A stretch of 64,000 bases of DNA from Lysobacter alkalisoli. GTDB lineage: Bacteria; Pseudomonadota; Gammaproteobacteria; Xanthomonadales; Xanthomonadaceae. The stretch lies in NCBI RefSeq assembly GCF_006547045.1, contig NZ_CP041242.1, positions 630,001 through 694,000 of the forward strand, given 5' to 3'. Within the stretch, counting starts at the first letter, position 1. Each line of letters starts with the position of its first letter. A program made the position numbers and the translations under genes. Below the pieces are notes generated by a model that was given only the letters and a program-made list of their open reading frames with translations, ran no database searches and was not told where the DNA came from. Shown piece after piece: positions 40,601 through 48,819 of the stretch.

Positions 40601-40741
40601 CGCGTCGAGATCGGTGGCCTGCTCGTTGGCGTCATCTACCGATGACGGCTCCTGGGCCTGGGCCATCGCAGCCGGACCATAAAGCGAAGTCGCGAGCGCA
40701 AGCGCGAGCAACGTCGGGGTGTGCCGCTGGTATTTCATCAT
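37682..40741 (-). CDS. TonB-dependent receptor (glycan uptake type)
   Basis: This 1019-residue outer-membrane receptor starts with a signal peptide (MMKYQRHTPTLLALALATSL, AMAQAQ), then a TonB box-like DLDAVTVTGYR (about residues 45-55), a plug domain (VDVITAEDVSKFPDKNVADALQRVPGV, TLTQLNGN) and a long beta-barrel ending in GRIYYLGLTYKF, a terminal-Phe outer-membrane signature. The pattern matches the receptors that import plant- or glycan-derived oligosaccharides in xanthomonads. It leads the leftward receptor-halogenase-mannosidase unit. The start at 40741 is set by the ribosome-binding site GGAGG; a second ATG follows immediately. The first operator is about 55 bases upstream. Confidence 0.94.
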   Translation of the reverse strand: MMKYQRHTPTLLALALATSLYGPAAMAQAQEPSSVDDANEQATDLDAVTVTGYRYAIEKSLEQKRNANAIVDVITAEDVSKFPDKNVADALQRVPGVIITRDGGEGHRVQVRGLQPDLTLTQLNGNYIASSETNDEASRSFNYALMPAHMLGSAELFKTPEARLDEGGIGGTVILHSRRPLDMEPNSGFVSAEGTYSDTSKTTDPQLSAMYSWHSEDNRFGFLVNATKQKRTNRSIGASTENWIWYSDDNSRPAVDVNGNALDPQPAKWWGGSGFNDQHGNHYSDFFMPTSVNFGIREEERERTGTQLTFQFRPTDDLTLTANYFRFDLQGDYVFNQLKIPEWNLARINWDGNWPGGRLLNGLTFDPSGTIVTGAEYEKIAGKQYYCSEAEAAAGGQAPGGWGPDDCTVPTPQLTGTYSREKTKSETFDIGMEWNAGDLLRISAKGGRTKSSGGPSMNFRMSAKPRRFVDGAWQAGNTYSAWDLSGTPTATFSPDLQEMLMSGIAEIDIGSTDSSWMETDLSQDYFQIDVTRLFETGWLESLQFGTKFRDGKVHRNTGNTYWVCQGEDPTDYDKRYQTGCDPEAGIAQSGFFLSRPITNIPGGFNANVFPGINYPAYIDHLNSRYGGAQRRREPDFIYDVSEEIHAGYLQANFRTDRLRGNLGVRVVRTNQKAQSTDSVERFLYLLEKDASGNLLPCDANNPPPGRQCQGGYVWADAREKTFALASLDKSYTDVLPSFNIAWDITYDLVLRGAASKTIARPAFSNIARPGGLQFYTEEYSNDRGVIGGSVNPGWYGNGSNKGLEPFEATQYDLGLEWYYQPGAVVGVGLFHKDVKNFTVPAVFDQQLDIDGETVTVQDFSTQVNGRDGISQGVEVFAQHSFDFGLGLQANYTYNKTNEAAVVLPDGREIGKSPLIGSAKTQANFTVFYETGKFLARASYNRRGEVVGGLHNGQNLYTEPYQQIDLNVGYNILENLALTGSVLNLTKEESRTHLGNDTKARLWSNGYSGRIYYLGLTYKF

Positions 40742-40796
40742 CTCAATGCCTCCCTCCGCAGGAATTTGATGGGCATCCTTGAACGGCGATAGCAAA

Positions 40797-40812
40797 TTAA
40801 ATCGATCTAATT
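40797..40812. promoter_or_regulatory. LacI-type operator O1 in the receptor promoter
   Basis: TTAAATCGATCTAATT is an almost perfect palindrome centred on CG. On the minus strand a -35-like TTGAAT (40814-40809) overlaps it and a TGCTAT-type -10 follows, so a bound repressor would block the receptor promoter. It matches O2-O5 (consensus TTRRATCGATCYAR). Confidence 0.7.
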
Positions 40813-40915
40813 CAAAGACGGCGCGAGTTTGTGGGATACCTGACCTTGAGCATGCAAGCCCGACGCCGTCCGGTTGGCAGTCGGTATGGAATCCCCCATG
40901 GTGGCTGCGAGCTGC

Positions 40916-40929
40916 TTAGATCGATCCAA
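40916..40929. promoter_or_regulatory. LacI-type operator O2
   Basis: TTAGATCGATCCAA matches the operator consensus seen at four other sites. It lies about 113 bases from O1 in the 700-base divergent control region, a spacing compatible with DNA looping. Confidence 0.6.
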
Positions 40930-41059
40930 GATTGCGCGGGCAGAGATTTAGCACGACTCGGACGGCAGTGCATGTTGCCGCGCAGCATGATTTCCTGTTG
41001 CGGTGCTATCCCCAGGTGGAGTCCTCGATGGACGGAACCGTGTTGCCTCAAGGCAGGAG

Positions 41060-41073
41060 TTGTATCGATCCAG
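41060..41073. promoter_or_regulatory. LacI-type operator O3
   Basis: TTGTATCGATCCAG shares the ATCGAT core and flanks with O2 and O5. It lies midway in the control region; function is inferred from similarity. Confidence 0.5.
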
Positions 41074-41225
41074 CTTGCTGACCGAAGCCTGACAGGTATC
41101 GCGCGCTGTCATTTCGGGAGTCTGGGGGCGTGCGTCCATGCCCCGACAACAGCGGGACAAAGCCCGGCCGATGGACCACCTCATGCTGCACTGCAGAATG
41201 CAATGCTGTCCCGGCTATGATTGAT

Positions 41226-41239
41226 TTAGATCGATCTAG
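41226..41239. promoter_or_regulatory. LacI-type operator O4 upstream of the GH92 gene
   Basis: TTAGATCGATCTAG contains a perfect 12-bp palindrome (TAGATCGATCTA). A TATGAT -10-like hexamer lies just upstream (about 41215-41220), so the operator would cover a transcription start directed at the GH92 gene. Confidence 0.65.
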
Positions 41240-41330
41240 GCAGGAAGTCGAACGGCAGCACAGGCTGTCGCCCTCATCGGAATGGAACTTTAGATCGTGA
41301 CAAATCTGGACTTTCCCCTCCCTCGGGTTG

Positions 41331-41362
41331 GAGCCCGGTCCCGCACCGGGCTCGTTTTTCTT
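41331..41362 (+). terminator. Terminator-like hairpin in the GH92 leader
   Basis: GAGCCCGGT and ACCGGGCTC form a perfect 9-bp stem with a CCCGC loop, followed by GTTTTTCTT. It lies between operator O4 and the GH92 start and would end any transcript begun at O4 before the coding region, so it may be an attenuator or the end of a short noncoding RNA of roughly 120 bases. No gene that needs terminating is visible upstream on this strand. Confidence 0.75.
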
Positions 41363-41459
41363 CCCCCACGCTTGAAACCGCAGGCTGCAGCAGTGGCCCG
41401 TGGACGATCCGAATGCGGCGGCTGCCTGCAACCGCCCGAAATACAGAGGTAGCCGAGCC

Positions 41460-43925
41460 GTGCCCGATAACTTTTCGTCGACCTTCCCCGCCCGTGGCCT
41501 GCGTGCGCTCATGCTTGTTGCCGCGTTGTCGCTGCCGTTGCCGGCCCTGGCCTCATCAGTCGAAGACCTGGCCACGATGGTCAACACCTTCATCGGCAGC
41601 AAGGACGACGGCAACACCTTCCCCGGTGCGTCGGCGCCGTTCGGCCTGATCCAGGTTTCGCCGATCGGCGAGCACTATTCGGGTTGGCGCTACGACGACC
41701 CGAAGATCCACGGCTTCGGCCATTCCTTCATCTCCGGCGCCGGCTGCTGGGAACAGGGCGGGCAGGTTTCGGTGTTGCCGGTGGTCGGCACGATTGGCCC
41801 GGGCGCCACCTTCGATACCACCGAGGCCGCCACTTTCGATCACCGCAAGTACGGCGCCAGCTACACCCACGACGGCGAGATTGGCAAGGCGGGCTACTAC
41901 AAGGTCCGCTTGACCGATACCGGTTATGGCCCGCATGCGGGCATCGATGCCGAGGCGACCGCGCTGACCCACGCCGCGGCCGAGCGTTACACATTTCCCG
42001 CGGACGAGACCGAAGGCCACGTGCTGGTCAACGTCAGCCAGGCCAATGCACGGCATCGCGTCATCGGCAGCGCCATCGAGGTGGTCGGCGACCGCGCGGT
42101 GGAAGGCAAGGTCACCACGATGAGCTTCTGTGGCGGGCACCAGTACAGCACCTGGTTCCGGATCGAGTTCGACCGCCCGTTCAAGTCGTTCGGCACCTGG
42201 GGCCAGGCCGGCGGCACGGCCGGCTCGCGCTTCAGCATGGAAGGCGAGCATGATCCCTGGAACGGCGCCTGGCTCAGCTTCGACCTGTCCAAGGGCAGGG
42301 CGGTGACCGCAATCAGCGCAATCTCGCACGTCGATGCCGAGGGCGCACGCATCAACCTGCGCGCCGATGGCATGAAGAACGGCAAGCTGATCGGTTTCGA
42401 TGCCATGCGCGAGACGGCCCAGGATGCCTGGCGCAAGGAACTGGCTTCGGTGCGGATCGAGGGTGGCAGCAGCGATGACCGCACGGTGTTCTACACCGCG
42501 CTCTATCATGCCCTGTTGCAACCACTGACCGGCAACGACGCCGACGGCCGCTATCGCGGCTACGACGACAACATCCACGTCGCTGACGGCTGGACCTATT
42601 ACGAGTACTTCTCGCTCTGGGACACCTACCGGTCGCAGAATCAGCTGCTGGCGATCCTGCGACCGGAGCGGTCCCGCGACATCGCCCGCTCGGTGCTGGC
42701 GATCCATGAGCAGGGTGGTTGGTTGCCGCGTTGGGGTTACGCGAACTTCGAGACCAATGTGATGACCGGCGATCCGGTCACGCCATTCCTGGTCGACCTG
42801 TGGCGTTTTGGTGCGCTGGAAGGGCGCGAAGCGCAGGCCTGGGCGGCGCTTCGCCAGAATGCCTACGAAGTGCCGCCGCTGAACTCGCGCCATGCCGGTC
42901 GCAGCGGCAATCCGAGCTACCTCGCCAACGGCTTCGTCCAGTTCGACCGCGCCTTCCCGTCCAAGGGCATGGACGTGGATCCGCACCATGCCGGCTCGGC
43001 AACGTTCGAGTACGCCGTCGCCGACTGTGCCCTGTCGCAGATGGCCGAGGCGCTGGGCCATGCCGGGGACGCGGCCGACCTGCGCCGGCGCGGTGGCAAC
43101 TGGCGTGAGGTCTGGGATCCGGCGCTGGAGGAATCGGAAAGCGGTTTCACCGGCTTCCCGCGACCGCGGCTGGAGGGTGGGCGCTGGTTTACACCGCCGA
43201 CCGGCCTCTACAGCCCGCGCTCGCACTACGGCTTCCATGAGGGCACCGCCTGGCAGTACCAGTGGCTGGTGCCGCAGGATGCGTCGGGTCTGGCCGAGGC
43301 CATGGGGGGGCGGGCGCGCACCCTCGAGCGCCTGGATGCCTTCTTCGCCCTCGACGTGTTGCGCGAGGACCCGCAGCGGGCGCGCGCGGAGTGGGTCGCC
43401 GGCCCCTATGACTACTACGGGCAGTTCCGCTTCAATCCCAACAACGAGCCGACCATGCACGTGCCATGGATGTACACCATGCTCGGCGAGCCGGCCAGGA
43501 CCGCGATCGTGGTGCGCGCCGCGCAGACGCTGTTCACCAATGCGCCCAATGGCGTCACCGGCAACGATGACCTCGGCACGATGTCGGCCTGGTACCTGTT
43601 CACTGCAATCGGCCTGTATCCGCTGATGCCGGGCAGTGGTGAGTTGCTGCTGCATGCGCCGCGCTTCGAGCGGGTCGAGCTCGACCTCGGTGATGGCAAG
43701 ACATTGCGCGTGGTCGCACCGGGTGCGGGTGGCAATGCGTTGCAGTACCCGCAGCGTGTGCACTTCAACGGCGAGCCGGTCGACCAGGTGTGGCTGGACT
43801 GGTCGCAACTGCGCGAAGGCGGCGAACTGGGCTTCGTACTCGGCAGCGAGCCGTCGGATTGGGGTGTCGCCACGTCCGCCACGCCGGCGATGGCCTGCCC
43901 TTCGGCAGCGGATGCCAGGCGCTGA
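41460..43925 (+). CDS. Alpha-mannosidase, glycoside hydrolase family 92 (first copy)
   Basis: This 821-residue exported enzyme has a signal peptide (GLRALMLVAALSLPLPALA) and the complete GH92 fold: MVNTFIGSKDDGNTFPGASAPFGLIQVSP and GFGHSFISGAGC at the N-terminus, EYFSLWDTYRSQNQLLAI, DGGW-like EQGGWLPRWGY, then NNEPTMHVPWMY (about residue 660) with the catalytic-region Glu and GNDDLGTMSAWYLF (about 700) with the Asp pair. GH92 enzymes are calcium-dependent exo-alpha-mannosidases on N-glycans or mannans. A start at GTG 41460 gives a good signal peptide; the frame is open to 41400. No lipobox, so it is probably periplasmic. Confidence 0.93.
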   Translation: MPDNFSSTFPARGLRALMLVAALSLPLPALASSVEDLATMVNTFIGSKDDGNTFPGASAPFGLIQVSPIGEHYSGWRYDDPKIHGFGHSFISGAGCWEQGGQVSVLPVVGTIGPGATFDTTEAATFDHRKYGASYTHDGEIGKAGYYKVRLTDTGYGPHAGIDAEATALTHAAAERYTFPADETEGHVLVNVSQANARHRVIGSAIEVVGDRAVEGKVTTMSFCGGHQYSTWFRIEFDRPFKSFGTWGQAGGTAGSRFSMEGEHDPWNGAWLSFDLSKGRAVTAISAISHVDAEGARINLRADGMKNGKLIGFDAMRETAQDAWRKELASVRIEGGSSDDRTVFYTALYHALLQPLTGNDADGRYRGYDDNIHVADGWTYYEYFSLWDTYRSQNQLLAILRPERSRDIARSVLAIHEQGGWLPRWGYANFETNVMTGDPVTPFLVDLWRFGALEGREAQAWAALRQNAYEVPPLNSRHAGRSGNPSYLANGFVQFDRAFPSKGMDVDPHHAGSATFEYAVADCALSQMAEALGHAGDAADLRRRGGNWREVWDPALEESESGFTGFPRPRLEGGRWFTPPTGLYSPRSHYGFHEGTAWQYQWLVPQDASGLAEAMGGRARTLERLDAFFALDVLREDPQRARAEWVAGPYDYYGQFRFNPNNEPTMHVPWMYTMLGEPARTAIVVRAAQTLFTNAPNGVTGNDDLGTMSAWYLFTAIGLYPLMPGSGELLLHAPRFERVELDLGDGKTLRVVAPGAGGNALQYPQRVHFNGEPVDQVWLDWSQLREGGELGFVLGSEPSDWGVATSATPAMACPSAADARR

Positions 43926-44040
43926 CAGATCGACATGAGCCCAGCGACGCGCAGCCGGCGACTGATTGCGAGCCCATGGCGGACCGTGCGACGGCGCGGC
44001 CGGGGCAGGGGGCGCAGCGATGCCGCCCGCAGGGACAATA

Positions 44041-44054
44041 TTGAATCGATCCAG
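44041..44054. promoter_or_regulatory. LacI-type operator O5 at the lacI-family gene
   Basis: TTGAATCGATCCAG matches the operator set. It overlaps a TTGAAT -35-like hexamer with a TAATCG -10-like hexamer 16 bases downstream, 49 bases before the regulator start, which suggests autoregulation. Confidence 0.6.
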
Positions 44055-44102
44055 ATAGGCAATAATCGGTTGTATCCAAGGACACGTAGAAAGGAGACTC
44101 CG

Positions 44103-45136
44103 ATGACTGCAACCAGGTCCAGACGCAAGGCCGTCACCGTCACCGACATCGCCAAGGGTTGTGGGGTTTCGCGAGCGACCGTGTCGCTGGTGCTGCGCGG
44201 CAGCCCGCTGGTCCATGCCGACACGCGTGCCCGGGTCGAGGCCGAACTCAAGCGCCAGCGCTACGTCTACAACCGTGCCGCGGCCAACCTGCGCCGGCAG
44301 ACCTCATCGTCGGTGGCGTTGGTGATCAACGATCTGTCCAACCCGTTCTTCGCCGAGTTCGCTGCCGGTGTCGACGAGGCGTTGGGCGAGGGTCGCTACG
44401 TAACCCTTCTAGGCAGCACCGCCGAATCGCCGCAGCGGCAGGAGGCGGTGCTGGCCTCGCTGGTCGAGCATGCCCGGCCGGGATCATCCTGTCGCCGGCC
44501 GAGCACAGCGACGGCGCCGAGCTGAAGCGACTGCTCGGCGCGCGCATGCCGGTACTGGTGTTCAACCGGGAGCTTTCCGGCCACGACTGGGATTTCCTCG
44601 CCCTCGACAACCAGCGCGGCGCACGCCTGGCCACCGAACATCTGCTTGCACGCGGCCATCGCCGTATCGCGTTCTTCGGCGGTCATGCCGACTCGAGCTC
44701 GTGCCGGCAGCGCCGCCAGGGTTATCTGGAAGCGATGCGCAAGGCAGGAATCGAGCCGGAAGACACCTGGCTGATCGAATCCAGTCCGACCCGTGTCGAT
44801 GCCGCCGCGCGCACCGCCGAGCTGTTCGAGCGGGCGCCCGGTTCGACCGCGGCGGTCTGCTACAACGACAACGTCGCCCTCGGCCTGATGCTCGGCCTTG
44901 GTGCCCGTGGCGTGCACCCGGGGCGCGATTTTGCCGTGACCGGCTTCGATGACATCAACGAGGCTGCGCTGTCCACCCCGCCTTTGACGACCCTGGCTGC
45001 GCAACCGCGCGCCTGCGGTCGCCTGGCTGCGGAATTGCTGCTCGAACGGGTGAGCGACCCCGATGCCGCGCCGCGCCGGATAGTCGCACCGGTGCAATTG
45101 ATGGTCCGTGGCAGCTGCGGGGAGTCGCGGCAATGA
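44103..45136 (+). pseudogene. LacI family transcriptional regulator, frameshifted
   Basis: Starting at ATG 44103 (aaggag 7 bases before) is an intact LacI helix-turn-helix: KAVTVTDIAKGCGVSRATVS, then RVEAELKRQRYVYNRAAANLRR and VALVINDLSNPFFAEF. The frame runs out at 44525, but another frame carries the rest from AGIILSPAEHSDGAELKRLL to the end (FAVTGFDDINEAALSTPPLT, ELLLERV) at 45136. One base is missing near gcccggccggg (about 44475). The rejoined protein would be about 344 residues, normal for the family. It probably controls the glycan locus through the ATCGAT palindromes. The lesion may be genuine, leaving the locus derepressed, or a sequencing error. Confidence 0.88.
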
Positions 45137-45217
45137 GCCGGATCCGTCTTCCATTCAACAGCCCTCCATCAAGACGCCATTGAAACGGCACCCGACCGAG
45201 AGAGAGTGTCCTCCCGC

Positions 45218-46531
45218 ATGAGCACGCCTGCCCAAATCGAAAGCCCGCCGGCCGCCGCCACGCCCGTGAACAGCACGCGCATGGCATTGATCGCGATGAC
45301 CGCGATCTTCTTCATGTGGGGGTTCATCACCGAACTCAACGGGGTGCTGATCCCGCACCTGCAATCGGTGTTCGAGCTGACCCACGCGCGCTCGATGCTG
45401 CTGGACTCGGCTTTCTTCGGCGCGTATTTCGTGATGGCACTACCGGCTGGACGCCTGGTGGCGAAGGTCGGCTACAAGCACGGCATCATGATCGGCCTGC
45501 TGATCGCCGGCGCCGGTGCAATGCTGGTGTTGCCGGCGGCACAGATGGCGTCGTTCAACCTGTTCCTGCCGGCACTGTTCATCCTCGCCACCGGGGTGGT
45601 GGTACTGCAGGTCGCGGCCAACCCCTACGTGAGCCTGCTGGGTGCGCCACAGCGCGCCGCCAGCCGGCTCAACTTCGCCCAGGCCGTCAACTCGCTCGGC
45701 CACACCATCGGCCCGTACGTGGCCGGCATACTGATCTTCAGCGCGACCCTGCTCAGCGCCGAGCAACTGGCGTCATTGCCGGCCGAACAACGGGTGCAGA
45801 CCGTGCAACCGCTCTATATCGGCGTGGCTGCGACCTTGCTGGCGCTCGCCGCCGCAGTGTACTTCTTCCGCCTGCCGGCGCTGTTCGAGGCGACCGAGCA
45901 GGCCGACTCCCGGCCACATGGTTTCGGCGAGGTGCTGCGCCTGCCGCACGTGCGCTGGGGGGTGCTGGCGATATTCTTCTACGTGGGCGTCGAGGTCACC
46001 GTGGCCCACTTCATGGTCACCTACGTATCGCGGCCGGACATCGGCGCGATGAGCGGGCGCGATGCCTCGCTGTACCTGTCCTACTACCACGGCGCGGCAA
46101 TGATCGGCCGCTTCGCCGGTGCCGCCTTGTTGATGCGCGCCAACCCACGTCAGGTGTTGCCCATGGCCGCGGCGATCAATATCGTCCTGCTGCTGGTGAC
46201 GATGAACACCCTGGGCGATGTCGCGCTGTGGAGTGTGGTCGCAGTCGGGTTGTTCAACTCGATCATGTTCCCGACCGTGTTCACCCTCGCCATCGAGCGT
46301 CTCGGGCCCATGACCGAGAAGGCATCCAGCCTGCTGGTGATGGCGATCGTCGGTGGCGCGGTGATCCCGCCGCTGCAGGGCCTGTTCGTCGACATCTTCA
46401 ATGCGCACACCGCCAGCGAGACGCGGGCGCTGCAGTACGCGTTCTTCGTCTCGATCCTGTGTTACGCCTACATCCTCTGGTACGGCTGGCGAGGTTCGCG
46501 CCTGGGCGGTATCAATGGTGGGCAGGGCTGA
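45218..46531 (+). CDS. MFS sugar permease, FucP-like
   Basis: This 437-residue protein has about 12 transmembrane segments, starting LIAMTAIFFMWGFITELNGVLIPHLQ, the signature of the fucose/glucose/galactose permease (FGHS) subfamily; FFGAYFVMALPAGRLVAKVGYK and NPYVSLLG also fit. It is an inner-membrane proton-coupled sugar importer. In this context mannose is the likely substrate, since mannosidases surround it and a mannose-processing epimerase and fructokinase follow. The start at 45218 is preferred over GTG 45206. It is 81 bases after the regulator gene. Confidence 0.93.
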   Translation: MSTPAQIESPPAAATPVNSTRMALIAMTAIFFMWGFITELNGVLIPHLQSVFELTHARSMLLDSAFFGAYFVMALPAGRLVAKVGYKHGIMIGLLIAGAGAMLVLPAAQMASFNLFLPALFILATGVVVLQVAANPYVSLLGAPQRAASRLNFAQAVNSLGHTIGPYVAGILIFSATLLSAEQLASLPAEQRVQTVQPLYIGVAATLLALAAAVYFFRLPALFEATEQADSRPHGFGEVLRLPHVRWGVLAIFFYVGVEVTVAHFMVTYVSRPDIGAMSGRDASLYLSYYHGAAMIGRFAGAALLMRANPRQVLPMAAAINIVLLLVTMNTLGDVALWSVVAVGLFNSIMFPTVFTLAIERLGPMTEKASSLLVMAIVGGAVIPPLQGLFVDIFNAHTASETRALQYAFFVSILCYAYILWYGWRGSRLGGINGGQG

Positions 46532-46538
46532 GGTCGGC

Positions 46539-47543
46539 ATGCACACGATCATCTGTTTCGGCGAGGCCCTCATCGACTTCTACGCCGGGCCGGTGGCGAC
46601 GCCGGATACCCCGCGTACGTTCGTCCAGCATGCCGGCGGTGCGCCCGCCAACGTCGCGGTGGCGGCGGCCCGGCTCGGGGTTCCGACGCAGTTCGTCGGC
46701 ATGCTCGGGGCCGAGATGTTCGGCGACTTCCTGCTTGAAAGCCTTCGGGCGGCGGGTGTCGGTACCGATCATGTCGTGCGCACCGATGCGGCCCGAACCG
46801 CGCTGGCCTTCGTCGCGCTGGACCACGAGGGCGAACGCAGCTTCAGCTTCTATCGCCCGCCGGCGGCCGACCTGCTGTTCCGCGCCAGGCACTTCGAACC
46901 GGGCTGCTTTGCCGACGCCGGTGCGTTTCATGTCTGTTCCAACAGTCTGACCGAGGAAGCGATCGCCGAGGCCACGTTGCATGGCATGCAGATGGCGCGC
47001 GACAGCGGCGTGCTGGTGAGCATGGATCTCAACCTGCGCCCGGTACTCTGGCCTGTGGGCGTCGATCCGCGTCCGCGCCTGTGGCAGGCGCTGGAGGCCG
47101 CCGACGTGGTCAAGCTCGCGCGCAACGAACTCGAATACCTTGCGGCTGGTTTCGGTGGCGGCGAGGCGGGCGAGCGCGCGGTACTGGACCGGTTGTTCTC
47201 CGGTGCCGCGCACTGGGCAATCATCACCGACGGTGGCGCGCCATTGCGCTGGCACAGCCGCAACGACAGTGGCGAACTGGCCGGATTCCGGGTCAAGGCG
47301 ATCGATACCACCGCGGCCGGCGATGCGTTCGTCGGCGGCCTTTTGTCCCACCTGGCGGAGATCGGCGTTGATGCCAAGCGCCTGCCTGGATTCGTCCACG
47401 ATCGCGACGCGGTCGAACGTACGCTGCGTTTCGCCGCCGCGGTCGGCGCGCTCGCCGTGACCCGCAGCGGTGCGTTCGCAGCAATGCCGGAACGCGCCGA
47501 AGTACAGCAGTTGCTCAAGGATCAGTACGAGAATGCCGCCTGA
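46539..47543 (+). CDS. Fructokinase, PfkB/ribokinase family
   Basis: This 334-residue cytosolic sugar kinase starts MHTIICFGEALIDFYAGP and contains GGAPANVAVAAARLG (substrate-binding), FVGMLGAEMFGDFL and the C-terminal DTTAAGDAFVGGLLSHL with the catalytic Asp of the PfkB family. The sequence fits fructokinase better than ribokinase or adenosine kinase. It would convert fructose, made from mannose by the next gene product, to fructose-6-phosphate. It starts 7 bases after the permease stop, and its end overlaps the epimerase start. Confidence 0.9.
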   Translation: MHTIICFGEALIDFYAGPVATPDTPRTFVQHAGGAPANVAVAAARLGVPTQFVGMLGAEMFGDFLLESLRAAGVGTDHVVRTDAARTALAFVALDHEGERSFSFYRPPAADLLFRARHFEPGCFADAGAFHVCSNSLTEEAIAEATLHGMQMARDSGVLVSMDLNLRPVLWPVGVDPRPRLWQALEAADVVKLARNELEYLAAGFGGGEAGERAVLDRLFSGAAHWAIITDGGAPLRWHSRNDSGELAGFRVKAIDTTAAGDAFVGGLLSHLAEIGVDAKRLPGFVHDRDAVERTLRFAAAVGALAVTRSGAFAAMPERAEVQQLLKDQYENAA

Positions 47544-48810
47544 AATCACGCCGCCTGAAACCATGCCCGACTTCCGGTCCCCCGAAGTACTGCGCGCCCA
47601 CATCGCGAAGACGATGGCGTTCTACCATCCGCGCTGTATCGATCCGGACGGTGGTTTCTTCCACTACTTCAAGGACGATGGCACGGTTTACGACCGCGGT
47701 CACCGTCACCTGGTCAGCAGCACCCGCTTCGTCTTCAACTACGCGATGGCTGCGCGCGAATTCGGCGAGGACGAAGCGTTGCGCAAGCAGTACCTCGCTT
47801 CCGTGCGCCACGGCCTGGATTATCTGCGTACGGCCCATCGCAGCCCGGAGACCGGCGGCTACGCCTGGACCCTGCGCGACGGCAAGGTCGAGGACGCGAC
47901 CCACCACTGCTACGGGGTCGCCTTCGTGCTGCTCGCGTATTCGTGCGGGCTCAAGGTCGGGATCGAGGAAGCGCGCGCGTGGATGGACGAGACCTGGGAA
48001 TTGCTGGAAACGCACTTCTGGGAACCCGGCCCCGGTCTGTACCGCGATGAGGCCGACGCCGACTGGAACTTCAGCGACTACCGTGGCCAGAACGCCAACA
48101 TGCACATGTGCGAGGCGATGCTGGCCGCGTACGAAGCCAGTGGCGAACACCGCTACCTCGACCGCGCGCTGCTGCTGGCCGACCACATGACCCGGCGCCA
48201 GGCCGCACAGGCCGGTGGCCTGGTCTGGGAGCATTACGACGCCGACTGGAAGGTCGATTGGACCTACCACCTCGACGACCCCAAGCACCTGTTTCGCCCG
48301 TGGGGTTTCCAGCCCGGCCATCAGACCGAATGGGCCAAGCTGCTGTTGATCCTCGACCGTCATGTTTCTGGATTGGGCGAGGAGGTCGAATGGTTGGTGC
48401 CGACCGCACGCCGGTTGTTCGACACCGCGCTCGCGCATTCATGGGACGACGCACGCGGCGGCATGGTCTACGGGTTCGCGTACGAGGGCCTGCGCGACGC
48501 CGCCAGCGGCAGCGCCCGGGTCGAGGGCGCGGCCTACGCCTGCGACGACGACAAGTATTTCTGGGTCCAGGCCGAATCCCTGGCCGCGGCCGCGCTGCTT
48601 GCGCACCGCACCGGCGAGGCGAAGTACTGGGACTGGTACGACCGCTTGTGGGCCTACGCGTGGGCACACATGGTCGACCACGAACACGGTGCCTGGTACC
48701 GGATCCTCGACGCCGACAACCGCAAGTACGGCGACGAGAAGAGCCCGGCCGGCAAGACCGACTACCACACCATGGGCGCCTGCCACGAAGTGCTGAACGT
48801 ATTGCGCTGA
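47533..48810 (+). CDS. AGE family epimerase/isomerase, probably mannose isomerase
   Basis: This 425-residue protein is an alpha/alpha barrel of the N-acylglucosamine 2-epimerase family. Conserved residues are in RHLVSSTRFVFNYAMAA, DATHHCYGVAFVLLA, QNANMHMCEAMLAAYEA and FRPWGFQPGHQTEWAKLLL, the active-site pattern shared by mannose isomerases (YihS/ManI). The neighbouring fructokinase supports a mannose-to-fructose reaction; epimerisation to glucose or of cellobiose-like sugars is an alternative. The start at 47533 overlaps the fructokinase end by 11 bases; a later ATG is at 47563. Confidence 0.88.
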   Translation: MPPEITPPETMPDFRSPEVLRAHIAKTMAFYHPRCIDPDGGFFHYFKDDGTVYDRGHRHLVSSTRFVFNYAMAAREFGEDEALRKQYLASVRHGLDYLRTAHRSPETGGYAWTLRDGKVEDATHHCYGVAFVLLAYSCGLKVGIEEARAWMDETWELLETHFWEPGPGLYRDEADADWNFSDYRGQNANMHMCEAMLAAYEASGEHRYLDRALLLADHMTRRQAAQAGGLVWEHYDADWKVDWTYHLDDPKHLFRPWGFQPGHQTEWAKLLLILDRHVSGLGEEVEWLVPTARRLFDTALAHSWDDARGGMVYGFAYEGLRDAASGSARVEGAAYACDDDKYFWVQAESLAAAALLAHRTGEAKYWDWYDRLWAYAWAHMVDHEHGAWYRILDADNRKYGDEKSPAGKTDYHTMGACHEVLNVLR

Positions 48811-48819
48811 GGTCGCCGC

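Noticed and set aside
40831-41220. A 129-codon plus-strand frame in the divergent control region
   Set aside because: It spans operators O2 and O3, has odd composition (many Cys, Arg and Pro), no motif and no ribosome-binding site.
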